A stretch of 48,118 nt of DNA from Pseudomonadales bacterium (GTDB lineage Bacteria; Pseudomonadota; Gammaproteobacteria; Pseudomonadales; Azotimanducaceae): positions 1-48,118 of the forward strand of contig JANQMF010000072.1 of the NCBI GenBank assembly GCA_028280225.1, read 5' to 3'. The translations under genes and the position numbers were made by a program. Shown piece after piece: positions 34,947-46,083 of the stretch. The notes below the pieces were generated by a model. The model searched no databases. It saw nothing but the letters and a program-made list of their open reading frames with translations, and was not told the DNA's origin. Position 1 is the stretch's first letter; each line of letters opens with the position of its first letter.

Positions 34947-34992
34947 CACATCATAAATGTGATGGGCTACAAGTGTATCCTAGATGATGTGC
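34946..34992. repeat. Separated inverted repeat between dciA-like and lpxC ends
   Basis: GCACATCAT at 34946-34954 and its exact reverse complement ATGATGTGC at 34984-34992, 29 bases apart, starting at the last base of the dciA-like stop codon. It lies between two convergent genes, so a bidirectional terminator is possible. There is no T run, so it might equally be a binding site or chance. Confidence 0.35.
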
Positions 34993-35076
34993 GCAAAGTT
35001 ACCGCGACCCGGCGCAAGTTCTACAATTTAGTCACAAACCGGCTGCACAGGATTTTGACCGACCAGACTGAATAAA

Positions 35077-36006
35077 TCAGGCGTTGACCAATATCGGGCT
35101 GGCATATCCGGAGGGCGCAACCTCCAAATCTTCCAGCGTCACCACGTCATAAGCCGTTTCATCTGCAAGCACCCGCCGCAACAGACCATTGTTGAGGCCG
35201 TGCCCGGATTTGTGGCCGGTAAACTGGCCAATAACGCTATGTCCCAACAGATAAAGGTCACCAATAGCGTCAAGAATCTTGTGCTTTACGAACTCATCAT
35301 CCAGCCGCAGACCTTCTTCGTTGAGAATTCGGAATTCATCCACCACAACCGCATTGTCTAAACTGCCACCCTTGGCCAGATTCATTTCACGCAACTTTTC
35401 ATAGTCGGCCAGAAAACCAAAGGTACGCGCACGGCTGACTTCTTTGACGTAAGACGTACTGGAAAAATCAACGGTGACGGAATGTTCGTGTTTTTTAAAC
35501 ACCGGATGGTCGTATTCCAGATTGTAGTTCAGCCTAAACCCGTCAAATGGCGCCAGTTCAGCAAAGGCATCATCTTGCTGATAACGAACCGTTTTAAGGA
35601 TACGGACAAACTTTTTGGCCGCCGCCTGCTCGGTTATCCCCGCAGATTGCAACAGGAATACAAAGGGTGCGGCGCTGCCGTCCATGATCGGCAGTTCCGG
35701 TGCGCTGACCTCTACCCGGGCATTGTCTATACCCAGACCGGCAAAAGCAGACATCAGATGTTCAACAGTGGAGATCTCCACCTCACCATTGGTGAGGGAG
35801 GTTGCCATGGTGGTGGCACCCACGTGCACGGCTTGAGCAGGTAAAATCACCGGTGACGGAGTATCTGTGCGCACAAAGGTAATGCCGCTGTCCACCGGAG
35901 CCGGTTTCAGGGTGACATAGACTTTTTCGCCGGTATGCAGCCCTACACCGGTTGCCCGGATGGAGTGCTTTAAGGTGCGTTGTTGTAATGATTCTGTCAT
36001 GGACAT
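35077..36006 (-). CDS. lpxC: UDP-3-O-acyl-N-acetylglucosamine deacetylase LpxC
   Basis: 307-309 residues, depending on which of two close ATGs is used (36006 or 36000); the second gives [10 protein letters not shown]. Numbering from the second, zinc ligands are His81 in [10 protein letters not shown], and His240 and Asp244 in [10 protein letters not shown]. The general acid is His267 in [10 protein letters not shown]. LpxC performs the first committed step of lipid A synthesis. It lies downstream of ftsZ on the same strand, separated by 384-390 bases, as is usual at the end of gammaproteobacterial dcw clusters. Confidence 0.97.
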   Translation of the reverse strand: MSMTESLQQRTLKHSIRATGVGLHTGEKVYVTLKPAPVDSGITFVRTDTPSPVILPAQAVHVGATTMATSLTNGEVEISTVEHLMSAFAGLGIDNARVEVSAPELPIMDGSAAPFVFLLQSAGITEQAAAKKFVRILKTVRYQQDDAFAELAPFDGFRLNYNLEYDHPVFKKHEHSVTVDFSSTSYVKEVSRARTFGFLADYEKLREMNLAKGGSLDNAVVVDEFRILNEEGLRLDDEFVKHKILDAIGDLYLLGHSVIGQFTGHKSGHGLNNGLLRRVLADETAYDVVTLEDLEVAPSGYASPILVNA

Positions 36007-36390
36007 AAGTCGCGCATACTATCAATCCCTAGGGTTTTGCTCTATGCGCCACACCTCACTTTTTGTTTCATTTTGTATCACTAAAGTGGAGTCGTCTGGG
36101 CCAATTGGGCCTGCCTGACAAAATCTACACGCGTGACTGTCCGTTCGATTAGGTTGCACACCAAAACAGATACGGTAGAACACTCACTTTTCCCAGGTTC
36201 AGTTTGTCGCAACAACTCTGTACGGATGCTGAATCAATCCGAAACATAAGCACGCCCGGGCAAACGCAAGCCCAGACACAAGCAGACCCGGAAATAATCG
36301 GGCAAGGGTATAAGCAAGGCCGGCGTGCCCCCGGAAGGCTTGGGGGCGCCGGCTGCTGGAGACGCTTTCGTCCTGAAAACGTGTGCGGTG
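36007..36390. promoter_or_regulatory. ftsZ-lpxC spacer with GC-rich hairpin
   Basis: A 384-base gene-free spacer. Just downstream of ftsZ, at 36319-36353, GCCGGCGTGCCCCC pairs with GGGGGCGCCGGC (one bulge, 9-base loop). This is a strong hairpin without a clear T run and may terminate or stabilise the ftsZ mRNA. The rest should contain the lpxC promoter, which I could not assign. Confidence 0.5.
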
Positions 36391-37539
36391 TTAGTCCGCT
36401 TGTCGGCGTAAAAAGGCCGGAATGTCCAGATAATCCATATCCTGATTTTCCGGTTCTTCCGCCACACTTTCCCGCGCGCTGTTAACCGCGTTGCGCGCAA
36501 ATGCCGGTCGATCCAACTTGTTGTAATCTACCGAACCGTCCAAAGCCTGTTGGGTGATGGTGTTGTCCACAACCACGTTCGGGATTTCCATTTCACCCAG
36601 TCCCGTGGCAACAACCGTCACTTTAAGTTCTTCACCCATTTCCGGTTCAATCACCGTCCCCACCACAACGGTGGCTGCGGATGAAGCAAACTCCTCAACT
36701 ATGTTGCCCACATCGGTGAACTCACCAATGTTCAATTCTGGGCCTGCGGTGACGTTGACCAGAATACCCCTGGCCCCGTGCAAATCCACGTCTTCCAGCA
36801 GGGGTGAGCGAATAGCCGCTTCCGCCGCGTCCCGGGCGCGATTTTCACCCGACGCCCGACCGGTGCCCATCATGGCCATGCCCATTTCGGACATCACGGT
36901 GCGTACATCAGCAAAGTCCACGTTAATCATTCCGGGCCGGATAATCAGATCCGCAATACCCTGCACCGCCCCCAAAAGCACATCGTTTGCCGCGGCAAAA
37001 GCATCCAGCATGCTGGTTCGCTCACCCAGTACCGCCAACAGCTTTTCATTGGGGATGGTAATCAGCGAATCCACATGCTGGGACAGCTCAACAATTCCCT
37101 GCTCGGCAACATCCGAGCGCTTCTCGAAGTTAAAGGGTTTGGTCACAACCGCCACCGTCAGTATGCCCACTTCCTTGGCCACCTCGGCAACAATGGGTGC
37201 TGCACCGGTCCCTGTACCGCCGCCCATACCCGCGGTGATAAAGACCATGTCCGCCCCTGACAATACCTCTGCAATGCGGTCCCGATCCTCCATTGCCGCA
37301 GCCCGCCCCACTTCAGGGTTGGCACCCGCGCCCAGTCCCTTAGTGATGCCGCTGCCTATCTGCAGCGTGGTCTGCGTATCCAAACTTTTCAGCGCCTGAG
37401 CGTCAGTATTGGCGGTAATAAAATCCACCCCATCCACATTCTTGGCCACCATGTGTTGCACCGCGTTGCCGCCGCCTCCACCCACGCCGATGACCTTAAT
37501 TACTGCGCTTTGTGGCGCGCTATCTACCAATTCAAACAT
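36391..37539 (-). CDS. ftsZ: Cell division GTPase FtsZ
   Basis: 382 residues from the ATG at 37539 (MFELVDSAPQ), which has GGAG six bases upstream and matches family length; another ATG six codons earlier is also open. The tubulin signature is GGGTGTG (107-113), with the T7-loop region NVDFADVRTVM. The C-terminal peptide DYLDIPAFLRRQ binds FtsA and ZipA. FtsZ forms the ring that positions the divisome. It starts 55 bases after ftsA. Confidence 0.98.
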   Translation of the reverse strand: MFELVDSAPQSAVIKVIGVGGGGGNAVQHMVAKNVDGVDFITANTDAQALKSLDTQTTLQIGSGITKGLGAGANPEVGRAAAMEDRDRIAEVLSGADMVFITAGMGGGTGTGAAPIVAEVAKEVGILTVAVVTKPFNFEKRSDVAEQGIVELSQHVDSLITIPNEKLLAVLGERTSMLDAFAAANDVLLGAVQGIADLIIRPGMINVDFADVRTVMSEMGMAMMGTGRASGENRARDAAEAAIRSPLLEDVDLHGARGILVNVTAGPELNIGEFTDVGNIVEEFASSAATVVVGTVIEPEMGEELKVTVVATGLGEMEIPNVVVDNTITQQALDGSVDYNKLDRPAFARNAVNSARESVAEEPENQDMDYLDIPAFLRRQAD

Positions 37540-37594
37540 CGCTATCTCCAGCTTCATTCATCCTAATGATTATCGTCATAAGCTCCTGCAGAGC

Positions 37595-38824
37595 CTAAAA
37601 GTTCTCAGCCCACCATTTTTTTACCCGGCTAAACACGCTGCCTTGATTGACAGCACGCTTTCTGGGCATTTCTTTTTCGCGTTCCAGCCCGTATTGCAGC
37701 AAGCCGACACCTGTTGCATATATGGGATTTCTGACGATGTCCTTCAAACCCGCCACATTATGTGGCGCCCCAAGGCTCACTGGCATATGGAAAATTTCCT
37801 CCGCCAGATCGATCACACCCTCCATCTTTGCCGCACCACCGGTCAATACAATGCCGGCGGCTAACAAATCTTCAAACCCGCTACGCCGCAACTCTGCCTG
37901 AATCAGGGTAAACAGCTCGTCGTATCGAGGTTCCACAACTTCCGCCAAGGACTGGCGTGAAAGCTCCCGGGAGGGTTTATCACCCACTCCCGGCACTTTA
38001 ATTATTTCGTCCGCCTTGGCTAACTGTGTCAGCGCACAGGCGTATTTGATCTTCAAGTCTTCAGCATTCTGGGTGGGTGTGCGCAGCGCCATGGCTATGT
38101 CGTTGGTTACCTGATCTCCGGCGATGGGGATCACCGCCGTATGACGAATGGCGCCGCCGGTGAATACTGCAATATCCGTGGTGCCGCCACCGATATCAAC
38201 CAGGCAAACACCCAGATCCCGCTCGTCTTCACTCAAAATCGAATAACTGGATGCCAGTTGCTCCAGAATGACATCGTTTACAATCAAGCCGCAACGCTCG
38301 ATACACTTCTCTATGTTCTGGGCGGCATTCACCGCACAGGTCACCATATGGACCTTGGCCTCCAGACGTACGCCGGACATACCCAACGGTTCCTTTACAC
38401 CTTCCTGGGCATCAATCACATATTCCTGAGGCAACACGTGAAGGATTTTCTGATCCGCCGGAATGGCCATGGCCTGGGCAGCATCGATCACGCGTTCAAC
38501 ATCCTGGCTGTAAACTTCCCGGTCCCTGATGGCAACGATGCCATGTGAGTTCAGGGAGCGGATATGGCTGCCGGCAATGCCCGCATAAACGCTGTCGATG
38601 GTACAGCCCGCCATTAACTCAGCTTCCTCCACCGCCCGCTGGATGGACTGTACGGTGGATTCGATATTGACCACCACCCCCTTCTTTAACCCCCGCGAGT
38701 GATGTGTGCCGATACCTATAATTTCGAGTTCACCCTCGGTGTTCACCTCGGCAACGATGGCCGCAACCTTGTTGGTGCCGATATCCAAGCCGACAATTTT
38801 CTGTACTTGCGACTCAGCCGCCAT
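37595..38824 (-). CDS. ftsA: Cell division protein FtsA
   Basis: A 409-residue actin-like ATPase. LDIGTNKVAAIVAE near the N-terminus is the phosphate 1 loop, VDIGGGTTDIAVFTGG is phosphate 2, and LTGGAAKMEG is the adenosine motif. The C-terminal RVKKWWAENF is the amphipathic membrane helix. It tethers FtsZ to the membrane. Its ATG shares one base with the ftsQ stop (TAATG). Confidence 0.97.
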   Translation of the reverse strand: MAAESQVQKIVGLDIGTNKVAAIVAEVNTEGELEIIGIGTHHSRGLKKGVVVNIESTVQSIQRAVEEAELMAGCTIDSVYAGIAGSHIRSLNSHGIVAIRDREVYSQDVERVIDAAQAMAIPADQKILHVLPQEYVIDAQEGVKEPLGMSGVRLEAKVHMVTCAVNAAQNIEKCIERCGLIVNDVILEQLASSYSILSEDERDLGVCLVDIGGGTTDIAVFTGGAIRHTAVIPIAGDQVTNDIAMALRTPTQNAEDLKIKYACALTQLAKADEIIKVPGVGDKPSRELSRQSLAEVVEPRYDELFTLIQAELRRSGFEDLLAAGIVLTGGAAKMEGVIDLAEEIFHMPVSLGAPHNVAGLKDIVRNPIYATGVGLLQYGLEREKEMPRKRAVNQGSVFSRVKKWWAENF

Positions 38825-39579
38825 TAGTCTGTTCCTCCAGCTAGTTGTTGATGCGCAGCCGCTGCGGCATCCCCCGGTGCCCCGGTGTCCTCACCACTCG
38901 GCTGATAACGCACCGCCAGGCCGCTGGCATAGCGCGCATCAACATAGTCAACTTGTTGGGCCGCATCCACCAGAACCTGTCTTTGCAAACGCAGGTATCG
39001 ATGCGCACGTTCATTAAGCTGCTCGGCGCCCAACAGTATTTTTGTCGTCTGATGACTGCCCGGATTTTTCACCAGTACAGTCCATTCACCCTGACCATTC
39101 TGGATCAACTCGCTGATACGCAGGTTTTCCCGTACAAAAACCTGCTCCAGCAACCGGTAAACACCCATGGTGGAGGCGGGATCATCAAGGGCCACGGTAA
39201 ATTGCGGCAGACCAAGGTAACTGTCCGGCAGCGCCATTAGCTCCCCGGCGGCAGAGACGTATTGATGTTCGCCCCATCGGGCAATGGGATTTGCCCTTTT
39301 GAGGGTTATGACAAGCGCATGCGGCCATTGCCGGCGAACCGATACCCCCCGGGCCCAGGGCAGATGCAACAAGGTTGCTGAAATGTCCCCAAGAGAGGTC
39401 GAGAGAATACCCCCGGCGTTCAGCCCAGCCAGAAGGTTGTCTACCTGCTTCTGCTCCTGGGTGGAAAGCTCCCCTTGAACCACAAATTTTTGAATGGGGG
39501 TGTCCAGGACCATCCAGATGCCGTATACACTACCCGCCGCTATGCTCAACACGGCTGCAATCAAGATTCGATTAAGCAT
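38824..39579 (-). CDS. ftsQ: Cell division protein FtsQ
   Basis: 251 residues from the ATG at 39579 ([10 protein letters not shown]), which has GGAGG five bases upstream inside the end of murC. A much longer in-frame opening, to 39711, is murC shadow sequence with a Cys/Arg-rich, non-conserved N-terminus. One membrane helix (about 5-24) is followed by the periplasmic POTRA domain (about 30-100) and the FtsQ beta domain. It links the early ring to FtsB/FtsL. It overlaps murC by 8 bases, leaving no room for ddlB, which usually lies here. Confidence 0.92.
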   Translation of the reverse strand: MLNRILIAAVLSIAAGSVYGIWMVLDTPIQKFVVQGELSTQEQKQVDNLLAGLNAGGILSTSLGDISATLLHLPWARGVSVRRQWPHALVITLKRANPIARWGEHQYVSAAGELMALPDSYLGLPQFTVALDDPASTMGVYRLLEQVFVRENLRISELIQNGQGEWTVLVKNPGSHQTTKILLGAEQLNERAHRYLRLQRQVLVDAAQQVDYVDARYASGLAVRYQPSGEDTGAPGDAAAAAHQQLAGGTD

Positions 39580-41023
39580 GCCGGCCTCCATCATTGTCAC
39601 GCAATTGATTGGAGATACTGCTGACGTTGCCCGCCCCCTGGACCAGCAACACCGGGGCGTCCGGCGCAAAGTGCTCCAGCAATTGCAGCGCTTCCGCCGG
39701 GTCTTGGGCAAACACCGGGCTTATCGAACCCCTTTGCCGGATAGCCTGACACAGCGCCTTGCCATCCGCTCCGGCAATGGGTGCCTCACCCGCCGCATAA
39801 ACATCCAACAACAACAGTTGATCCACCTGGGAGAGGACCCTGACAAAGTCTTCGAACAACTCCTGGGTTCGACTGTAGCGGTGGGGCTGATAAACCATGG
39901 CCAACTGTTCTTCGGGCCACAATTGCCTGGCGGTTTTGATCACCGCAGCAACTTCGGTGGGATGGTGACCATAGTCGTCCACCAGCGTCACCTGGCGCGA
40001 ACCCACCGGCACGTCCGGTGTAACCTGGAAGCGTCTGTCCACACCCCCAAAACCGCTTAAACCTTGAATAATGGCGGCATCGTCAATCCCTTCCTCCGTT
40101 GCCACCGCTACCGCCGCCAGCGCGTTAAGCACATTGTGCTGGCCGGGGATGGCCAGACTGATGGATAATTCCGGACCCAACTCACCGCGGTCCACATCAA
40201 ACAACCAGCGGGACTGTTCCTGCCGCAAATTATGAGCCCGAAACTGGGCCTGTTCGGACAATCCGTAAGTCAACACCGGCCGGGCTAAGCGGTCCAGAAT
40301 ATCAACCACTTCCGCATCGTCGATACACAGGGCAACCGACCCATAAAAGGGCAGGCGGTGCACAAACTCGACAAAGGTATCCTTTAGCCGGGCAAAATCG
40401 TTGCCATAGGTCCCCATATGGTCGTGGTCGATATTGGTAATTACCGCAGACATGGGCTGCAGGTGCAAAAAGGAGGCGTCGGATTCATCAGCTTCCGCAA
40501 TTAAATAGCGGCCGCCGCCCAGTTCCGCATTGGTACCCGCACTTTTTAGCAGGCCGCCAATGACAAACGTTGGGGACAGGTCGGCACAACGGAAAATTTC
40601 GGTAATTAAACTGGTAGTGGTGGTTTTGCCATGGGTCCCGGCTACCGCTATGCCGTGCCGGTAACGCATCAATTCCCCCAGCATCTCCGCCCGGGCCACT
40701 ACCGGCAGGTGTTTAGCCCGGGCAGCAACCAGTTCCGGATTGTCGTCACTGATTGCACTGGAAATAACCACAACATCCGTATTTTCAATCCAACGGGCGT
40801 CATGCCCAAGATAAACCCGGGCTCCCTTGGACTGGAGCCTTGCCGTGTTTTCAGACGCCTTGGCGTCGGACCCGGACACCCGGTAACCCTGATTGAGCAG
40901 CACCTCGGCGATGCCGCACATCCCGGCACCGCCGATACCCACAAAATGAATCGATCGTATGCGGCCCATCTCCGGTATTTGGTAGAAGGGTGATACGGAT
41001 ACATTTGACAACAAATCCGTCAT
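39572..41023 (-). CDS. murC: UDP-N-acetylmuramate-L-alanine ligase MurC
   Basis: 483 residues, standard length. The N-terminal nucleotide-sugar loop is [15 protein letters not shown] (28-42) and the ATP loop is GTHGKTT (129-135). It adds L-Ala to UDP-MurNAc in the cytoplasm. The ATG at 41023 overlaps the ftsW stop by four bases (ATGA). murG, which normally separates ftsW and murC, is absent. Confidence 0.97.
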   Translation of the reverse strand: MTDLLSNVSVSPFYQIPEMGRIRSIHFVGIGGAGMCGIAEVLLNQGYRVSGSDAKASENTARLQSKGARVYLGHDARWIENTDVVVISSAISDDNPELVAARAKHLPVVARAEMLGELMRYRHGIAVAGTHGKTTTTSLITEIFRCADLSPTFVIGGLLKSAGTNAELGGGRYLIAEADESDASFLHLQPMSAVITNIDHDHMGTYGNDFARLKDTFVEFVHRLPFYGSVALCIDDAEVVDILDRLARPVLTYGLSEQAQFRAHNLRQEQSRWLFDVDRGELGPELSISLAIPGQHNVLNALAAVAVATEEGIDDAAIIQGLSGFGGVDRRFQVTPDVPVGSRQVTLVDDYGHHPTEVAAVIKTARQLWPEEQLAMVYQPHRYSRTQELFEDFVRVLSQVDQLLLLDVYAAGEAPIAGADGKALCQAIRQRGSISPVFAQDPAEALQLLEHFAPDAPVLLVQGAGNVSSISNQLRDNDGGRHA

Positions 41024-42141
41024 CTTGCCCCCCTGCTCCGTTTCCCGCTGGAATCCGATTTGTCCAGGCCGGTGCGCAACACCAGACCAAGCAGGGCACA
41101 GCTCACCATCAGGCTATTGCCGCCGTAGCTGACAAAGGGCAACGTCAGCCCCTTGGTGGGCAACATCCCGGTATTTACCCCAAGATTGACGAGAAACTGA
41201 AAACCCAGCAATAACCCAACAAAGTAACTGACAAAACCCGCAAAATGGGCACCACGGTCAAGATTGTGTTTACCCACCCGGAAGATCTGGACTACAAAAA
41301 AAGCCAGCACCAGGGCCAACAGGATAGCGCCAACCGCGCCTAACTCTTCAGCAACAACGGCAAAGATAAAATCGTTGTGCGCCTCCGGCAGGTAATACAG
41401 CTTTTGCACCCCTTCACCCAGCCCAAGGCCCAGCAGTTCACCGCGGCCAAACGCAATCAGCGCCTGGGTGAGCTGATAGCCGCTGCCAAAGGCCACAGAC
41501 CAAGGGTCTAAGAATGCTACCAGCCGCTGCATCCGGTACGGCGCCACTTCAATCAACAGGGCCAGCGCAAGCCCGCCCAGAATAAGACACAACAGGAAGT
41601 AACGCAGCCGTGCCCCGGCAAGATATAACAGCACAGCGGTAGTGCTCATCAGGACCACCGCAGATCCCAGGTCCGGTTCAGCAACCAGCAGAATGCCCAC
41701 CACCAGGACCATCCCCAGGGGCACAAACATGACCCCAGGATGACTGGCCAGTTTTTCGTAGTGCCGGGCCAGATAGCCGGACAGGTAAATGCACAAGCCG
41801 AATTTGGCCACCTCAGCCGCCTGGAGGGTAAAACCGGACAGACGCACCCAACGTTTGGCACCGTTCACCTCGTGCCCTATGCCGGGCAGCAGAACCAGTA
41901 TCGCCAACACCACCGCCAACAGCCAGCCTAAGAGATAAAACCGGCGCCACCACCCTGGTGGAGTCGCAAAGGCGACAACAAAGGCCAGCAGCGACAGAGC
42001 CACATACAGCAGGTGGCGGTACAGGAATTGATCACCCAACGCTACCGCCGCTGAGCCCACCATAACCGTGCCAAAAGCCAACAGGGCAATCCAGGGGACT
42101 AACAGGTAACTCACGCGGATTGGGGGCGCCAGGTTCACCAT
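41020..42141 (-). CDS. ftsW: Septal peptidoglycan glycosyltransferase FtsW (SEDS family)
   Basis: 373 residues with ten membrane helices. The long periplasmic loop and blocks [32 protein letters not shown] and [18 protein letters not shown] are the SEDS signature. With FtsI (PBP3) it polymerises septal glycan from lipid II. The ATG shares one base with the murD stop (TAATG). Confidence 0.97.
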   Translation of the reverse strand: MVNLAPPIRVSYLLVPWIALLAFGTVMVGSAAVALGDQFLYRHLLYVALSLLAFVVAFATPPGWWRRFYLLGWLLAVVLAILVLLPGIGHEVNGAKRWVRLSGFTLQAAEVAKFGLCIYLSGYLARHYEKLASHPGVMFVPLGMVLVVGILLVAEPDLGSAVVLMSTTAVLLYLAGARLRYFLLCLILGGLALALLIEVAPYRMQRLVAFLDPWSVAFGSGYQLTQALIAFGRGELLGLGLGEGVQKLYYLPEAHNDFIFAVVAEELGAVGAILLALVLAFFVVQIFRVGKHNLDRGAHFAGFVSYFVGLLLGFQFLVNLGVNTGMLPTKGLTLPFVSYGGNSLMVSCALLGLVLRTGLDKSDSSGKRSRGAR

Positions 42142-43523
42142 TACCTTAACCCCCGGTCTTGATTTTCCGGCCCGTGGCCTACCTGGGCATCAATCTGCGC
42201 CCGCGCTGCTTGCGCAAATTGCTCACCACGGTCGGCAAAACTCGTAAACATATCCAAACTTGAACAGGCCGGGGATAACAGCACAACATCCCCGGGACCG
42301 GCTGCCCGGGTTGCCAGCGCCACCGCCTCCGGCATGTCCGCCACCACGTCAACGGGTATCTTAGCCGCTTCGCCAATGGCGCTTAGCTGCCCGGCGGCAG
42401 CCCCCAAAACTACCAGGTGTTTAACCCGCCCGGCAAATTCTGCGGTTAACGGGCGCAAATCCACACCCTTGGCATCCCCACCGGCAATCAGCACAACCTG
42501 GTTGGCTTTGTCCATCCCGTGCAGCGCAGCCTGGGTTGCACCCAGGTTGGTGGCTTTTGAATCATTTATAAACCGTACACCCTGATGATCAGCCACCTGT
42601 TCAAACCGGTGGGCTAAGCCCCGGAAAGCGGGCAGCAGTTCCGCCAGCTTTTGCACAACATCCGCCTCATCAAGGTGTGCACTGGCAAGATCGTAAATCA
42701 GGGCACACGCCGCCAACACATTTTCCGTATTGTGCCGCCCGGTCAACGCCACGCTGCGCACCGGGCAGATTGGTAAAGCGCCGCGGCTCAGCCAGTCTTC
42801 TCCGGCATGCCCGCACACACCCCAGTCTTTATCCCCCGGGGGACTGTCCAGGCCGTAGCTGACCAAGGATGCGGGGGCTGTCCCTTCAGGGTTTAACGGT
42901 TGGGCTCTATTAATCACACAGCCTGCTGCCTGCTGATAAATCATCTGCTTGGCCCGCAGGTAACTGTCCAGGTCACCATGCTGATCCAGGTGGTCTTCGC
43001 TGATATTGAGGATGACAGAGCGGAAATAGGGGTGCAGTTGCGAACGTTCCAGCTGAAAACTGGACAACTCCAGTACGTAACAGTTGTGTTCCGGGGCAAC
43101 AATGTCCATGGCCGCCTCACCCAAATTCCCGCCCACACCGGGCAACAGCCCAAGGCCGCGCAAAAGAAAGCCGGCCAATGTGGTGACCGTGCTTTTACCG
43201 TTGGTACCGGTAATACCCAACACCGGCTGATCTACAACCGCAAAAAACAGATCAATATCGCTCCACAGGGTGACTCCCGCCGCCTGAGCGCTGCGCACCA
43301 GACAATGGTTCATGTTCAAACCGGGACTGATCACCGCCCAATCAACATCCATATCCGGCCACTCAGCCACCTGCCAGCGAATATCAAGCGACTCATCAAC
43401 ATCCCCGGCTGCCCGGGTATCCAAAATTACCGGGTGGCCACCACATTGCCGGGCATACCGCGCCACCGAACGCCCGGTTATCCCGGCGCCCAAAATGACA
43501 ACTTGCTGCCCTGCTTTTATCAT
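42141..43523 (-). CDS. murD: UDP-MurNAc-L-Ala-D-glutamate ligase MurD
   Basis: 460 residues. The N-terminal Rossmann loop is VILGAGITGRSVARY and the ATP loop is GITGTNGKST. NISEDHLDQH and RFINDSKATN are the central and C-terminal ligase blocks. It adds D-Glu to UDP-MurNAc-L-Ala. It follows mraY by 23 bases. Confidence 0.96.
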   Translation of the reverse strand: MIKAGQQVVILGAGITGRSVARYARQCGGHPVILDTRAAGDVDESLDIRWQVAEWPDMDVDWAVISPGLNMNHCLVRSAQAAGVTLWSDIDLFFAVVDQPVLGITGTNGKSTVTTLAGFLLRGLGLLPGVGGNLGEAAMDIVAPEHNCYVLELSSFQLERSQLHPYFRSVILNISEDHLDQHGDLDSYLRAKQMIYQQAAGCVINRAQPLNPEGTAPASLVSYGLDSPPGDKDWGVCGHAGEDWLSRGALPICPVRSVALTGRHNTENVLAACALIYDLASAHLDEADVVQKLAELLPAFRGLAHRFEQVADHQGVRFINDSKATNLGATQAALHGMDKANQVVLIAGGDAKGVDLRPLTAEFAGRVKHLVVLGAAAGQLSAIGEAAKIPVDVVADMPEAVALATRAAGPGDVVLLSPACSSLDMFTSFADRGEQFAQAARAQIDAQVGHGPENQDRGLR

Positions 43524-43546
43524 TTACCGCTCTCTCGGCCAGGCCA

Positions 43547-44629
43547 TCAACGTAACTTCAACGTGGACAGGCCAATGGTGACCAGCACCAGGGTGACAAT
43601 CCAGAAACGCACAATCACCTTGGGTTCAGGCCAGCCTTTCAGCTCAAAATGGTGGTGGATCGGTGCCATACGAAAGATACGTTTGCCGGTCAGGCGATAA
43701 GAAGCCACTTGAATAATGACACTGGCCGTCTCCAGGACAAACAGGCCACCCATAATCAACAAGACAATTTCGTGGCGGACGATGATGGCCACAATGCCCA
43801 GGGCCGCACCCAGGGCCAAGGCACCAACGTCCCCCATAAACACCTGCGCGGGGTAGGTATTGAACCAGAGAAAGCCTAACCCCGCACCAATCAGCGCCCC
43901 GCAGAATACCGCCAACTCCCCGGCACCGGGAATGTAGGGAATCTGTAGATAACCGGAAAATTCAACATTACCCGCCACATAGGCAATTAATCCCAGCGCT
44001 GCCCCAACCATAACCGTGGGCAATATGGCCAGGCCATCCAGCCCATCCGTTAGGTTCACCGCATTGCTCATGCCCACAATCATCAGATAACTGAGGACAA
44101 TAAACCCCACCCCCATGGGAATGGCCACCTGTTTGAAGAATGGCACAATCAGATCCGTTTCCGCGGGGATTTGTGCACTGGTATACAGGAATACCGCTGC
44201 CGCCAGGCCCACTACGGACTGCCAGAGGTACTTCCAGCGGGCCAACAGACCGGCGCTGTTTTTGCGGGTGATTTTCAGGTAGTCATCTACCCAGCCAATC
44301 AGCCCAAAGGCCATGGTCACGCACAAGACAACCCAGACATGCTTCGAGCCCAGGTCGCCCCATAACAGGGTGGTAATCAGAATAACAATCAGAATCAGCG
44401 CCCCCCCCATGGTTGGCGTGCCCGCCTTGCTCAGATGGGTTTGAGGCCCGTCATCACGGATCGTCTGTCCAATCTGCAAATCCGCCAGCTTGGCAATCAC
44501 ATATGGTCCGATAAGTAAGGACATCAGCAAGGCTGTCATCACACTGACCATGGTCCGAAAGGTCAGATACTGGAAAACTGCAAAGGCCCTGACATATTCA
44601 GCCAATATTTCGGTCAACCACAGCAGCAT
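43547..44629 (-). CDS. mraY: Phospho-MurNAc-pentapeptide transferase MraY
   Basis: 360 residues, ten membrane helices. The active-site blocks [21 protein letters not shown] and [12 protein letters not shown] are present, along with the HHHFE motif in [13 protein letters not shown]. It makes lipid I. The ATG shares one base with the murE stop (TGATG), so no murF lies between them. Confidence 0.98.
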   Translation of the reverse strand: MLLWLTEILAEYVRAFAVFQYLTFRTMVSVMTALLMSLLIGPYVIAKLADLQIGQTIRDDGPQTHLSKAGTPTMGGALILIVILITTLLWGDLGSKHVWVVLCVTMAFGLIGWVDDYLKITRKNSAGLLARWKYLWQSVVGLAAAVFLYTSAQIPAETDLIVPFFKQVAIPMGVGFIVLSYLMIVGMSNAVNLTDGLDGLAILPTVMVGAALGLIAYVAGNVEFSGYLQIPYIPGAGELAVFCGALIGAGLGFLWFNTYPAQVFMGDVGALALGAALGIVAIIVRHEIVLLIMGGLFVLETASVIIQVASYRLTGKRIFRMAPIHHHFELKGWPEPKVIVRFWIVTLVLVTIGLSTLKLR

Positions 44630-46083
44630 CAGTGCAAACCCTCCAACACCTGGCGGGCGATTACCCGGTCGTCAAATTTCAGACGTTTTCCAGCCACTTC
44701 CTGATAGGGTTCATGTCCCTTGCCGGCCACCAGCACAACATCATCAGCAGATGCGGCAAGAATGGCCTCAGCAATGGCTGCACCCCGATCCGCTTGTATA
44801 TGAATTTCACTCAACCCAACCATGCCGTGCTGCATCTGTTCAATAATCTGCAGCGGTTCTTCGCTGCGCGGGTTGTCCGCAGTCAACCAAACCCGGTCCG
44901 CCAACCGGTCTGCAATGGCACCCATCTGGGGGCGTTTACCCTGATCCCGGTCTCCCCCACATCCCACCACGCAAATGACCCGGCCGGCTGAGACAGTAGC
45001 CAGGGCCGCCAATACTTTCTCCAGCGCATCCGGGGTGTGGGCATAGTCAACAACCACCATCGGCGCCCGCGGACCGGCTTTCAGCACTTCCATGCGGCCG
45101 GGTACGCCGGCTAACCGTTCCGCCTGACTCATCACCTGCCCAGGGGGCAGACCCACTTCAACCGCGGTGGCCAACGCCGCGGTAATGTTGGCCACGGCAT
45201 AATCCGCGGCCACGTTTACGGCCCCGTCAAATACGCCATGCGGGGTTGTCCAACGTACCTGGCTGACCTCACCGGCGGGTGGTGTTTCAAGCTCCCATTG
45301 CCAGTCGCCACCCCGGCCAAAGGTCACCACGGTACCGGGACATAAATCAGCCAGGGTTTGACCAAATTTGTCCCCCACGTTGATCACCGCGGCCTTTAAA
45401 GACCAGTCTGTGAACAACCGGCTTTTAGCCTGTTTATAAGCGGCCATGCTGCCGTGATAATCCAAGTGATCTCGGGACAGGTTGGTGAAAATCCCATAGT
45501 CAAATTGAACATCGTGGGCACGCTTTTGATCCAGGGCATGAGAACTCACCTCAACCGCCGCGGCCACCGACCCGCCACACTTCTGTTCAGCCAGGTATCT
45601 CTGCAGGGCAACCGGATTTGGCGTGGTCATCTTAAGTTCCCGGACCGCATTTATTTGCCCCACCCCAAGGGTGCCAATGTAGGCACAGGGTAGCCCCAAT
45701 ATGCTGAACAAATCCGCAACGTGGTAAGCCGTGGAGGTTTTGCCATTGGTGCCGGTCACCCCAACACAGGTCATGGCCGCGCTGGGATTTGCATAAAAAC
45801 GCGCGGCAATTTGGCCCCGCCGCCGGGCAAGCTGAGATACCTCCACACAGGTCACCGCGGTTCGCTCAAACTCCTTGGCCACCACTGGCGCAACCCCGGG
45901 TTGGAGCAACAGCACCGTGGCACCCTTGTCCCGGGCGTCGCGGCAATAGATTTGCGCTGTGCGCGGATCTTCAGACACTGCGCAAAAAGCGTAACCGGGT
46001 TGAACTTCATCCGTATGTTCACACAAGCCGACAATATCCACATCGGGCACCTGGGGGTCGTTGAGCAAGGTCCGCAAGTTCAA
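44629..46083 (-). CDS. murE: UDP-MurNAc-tripeptide ligase MurE (meso-DAP adding)
   Basis: 484 residues. The ATP loop is TGTNGKTS (110-117). The C-terminal ADNPRSEEP contains DNPR, the signature of meso-diaminopimelate-specific MurE. The TTG start at 46083 has GGAGG seven bases upstream and overlaps the ftsI stop by four bases (TTGA). It makes UDP-MurNAc-tripeptide. The next ligase, MurF, is not encoded in this cluster. Confidence 0.97.
   Translation of the reverse strand: MNLRTLLNDPQVPDVDIVGLCEHTDEVQPGYAFCAVSEDPRTAQIYCRDARDKGATVLLLQPGVAPVVAKEFERTAVTCVEVSQLARRRGQIAARFYANPSAAMTCVGVTGTNGKTSTAYHVADLFSILGLPCAYIGTLGVGQINAVRELKMTTPNPVALQRYLAEQKCGGSVAAAVEVSSHALDQKRAHDVQFDYGIFTNLSRDHLDYHGSMAAYKQAKSRLFTDWSLKAAVINVGDKFGQTLADLCPGTVVTFGRGGDWQWELETPPAGEVSQVRWTTPHGVFDGAVNVAADYAVANITAALATAVEVGLPPGQVMSQAERLAGVPGRMEVLKAGPRAPMVVVDYAHTPDALEKVLAALATVSAGRVICVVGCGGDRDQGKRPQMGAIADRLADRVWLTADNPRSEEPLQIIEQMQHGMVGLSEIHIQADRGAAIAEAILAASADDVVLVAGKGHEPYQEVAGKRLKFDDRVIARQVLEGLH

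Noticed and set aside
36554-37399. 281-codon open frame antisense to ftsZ
   Set aside because: Ser/Thr/Pro-rich shadow of a highly conserved gene; no independent support.
39580-39711. N-terminal extension of FtsQ
   Set aside because: The extra residues are Cys/Arg-rich, overlap murC and are unlike FtsQ; a GGAGG precedes the internal ATG at 39579.
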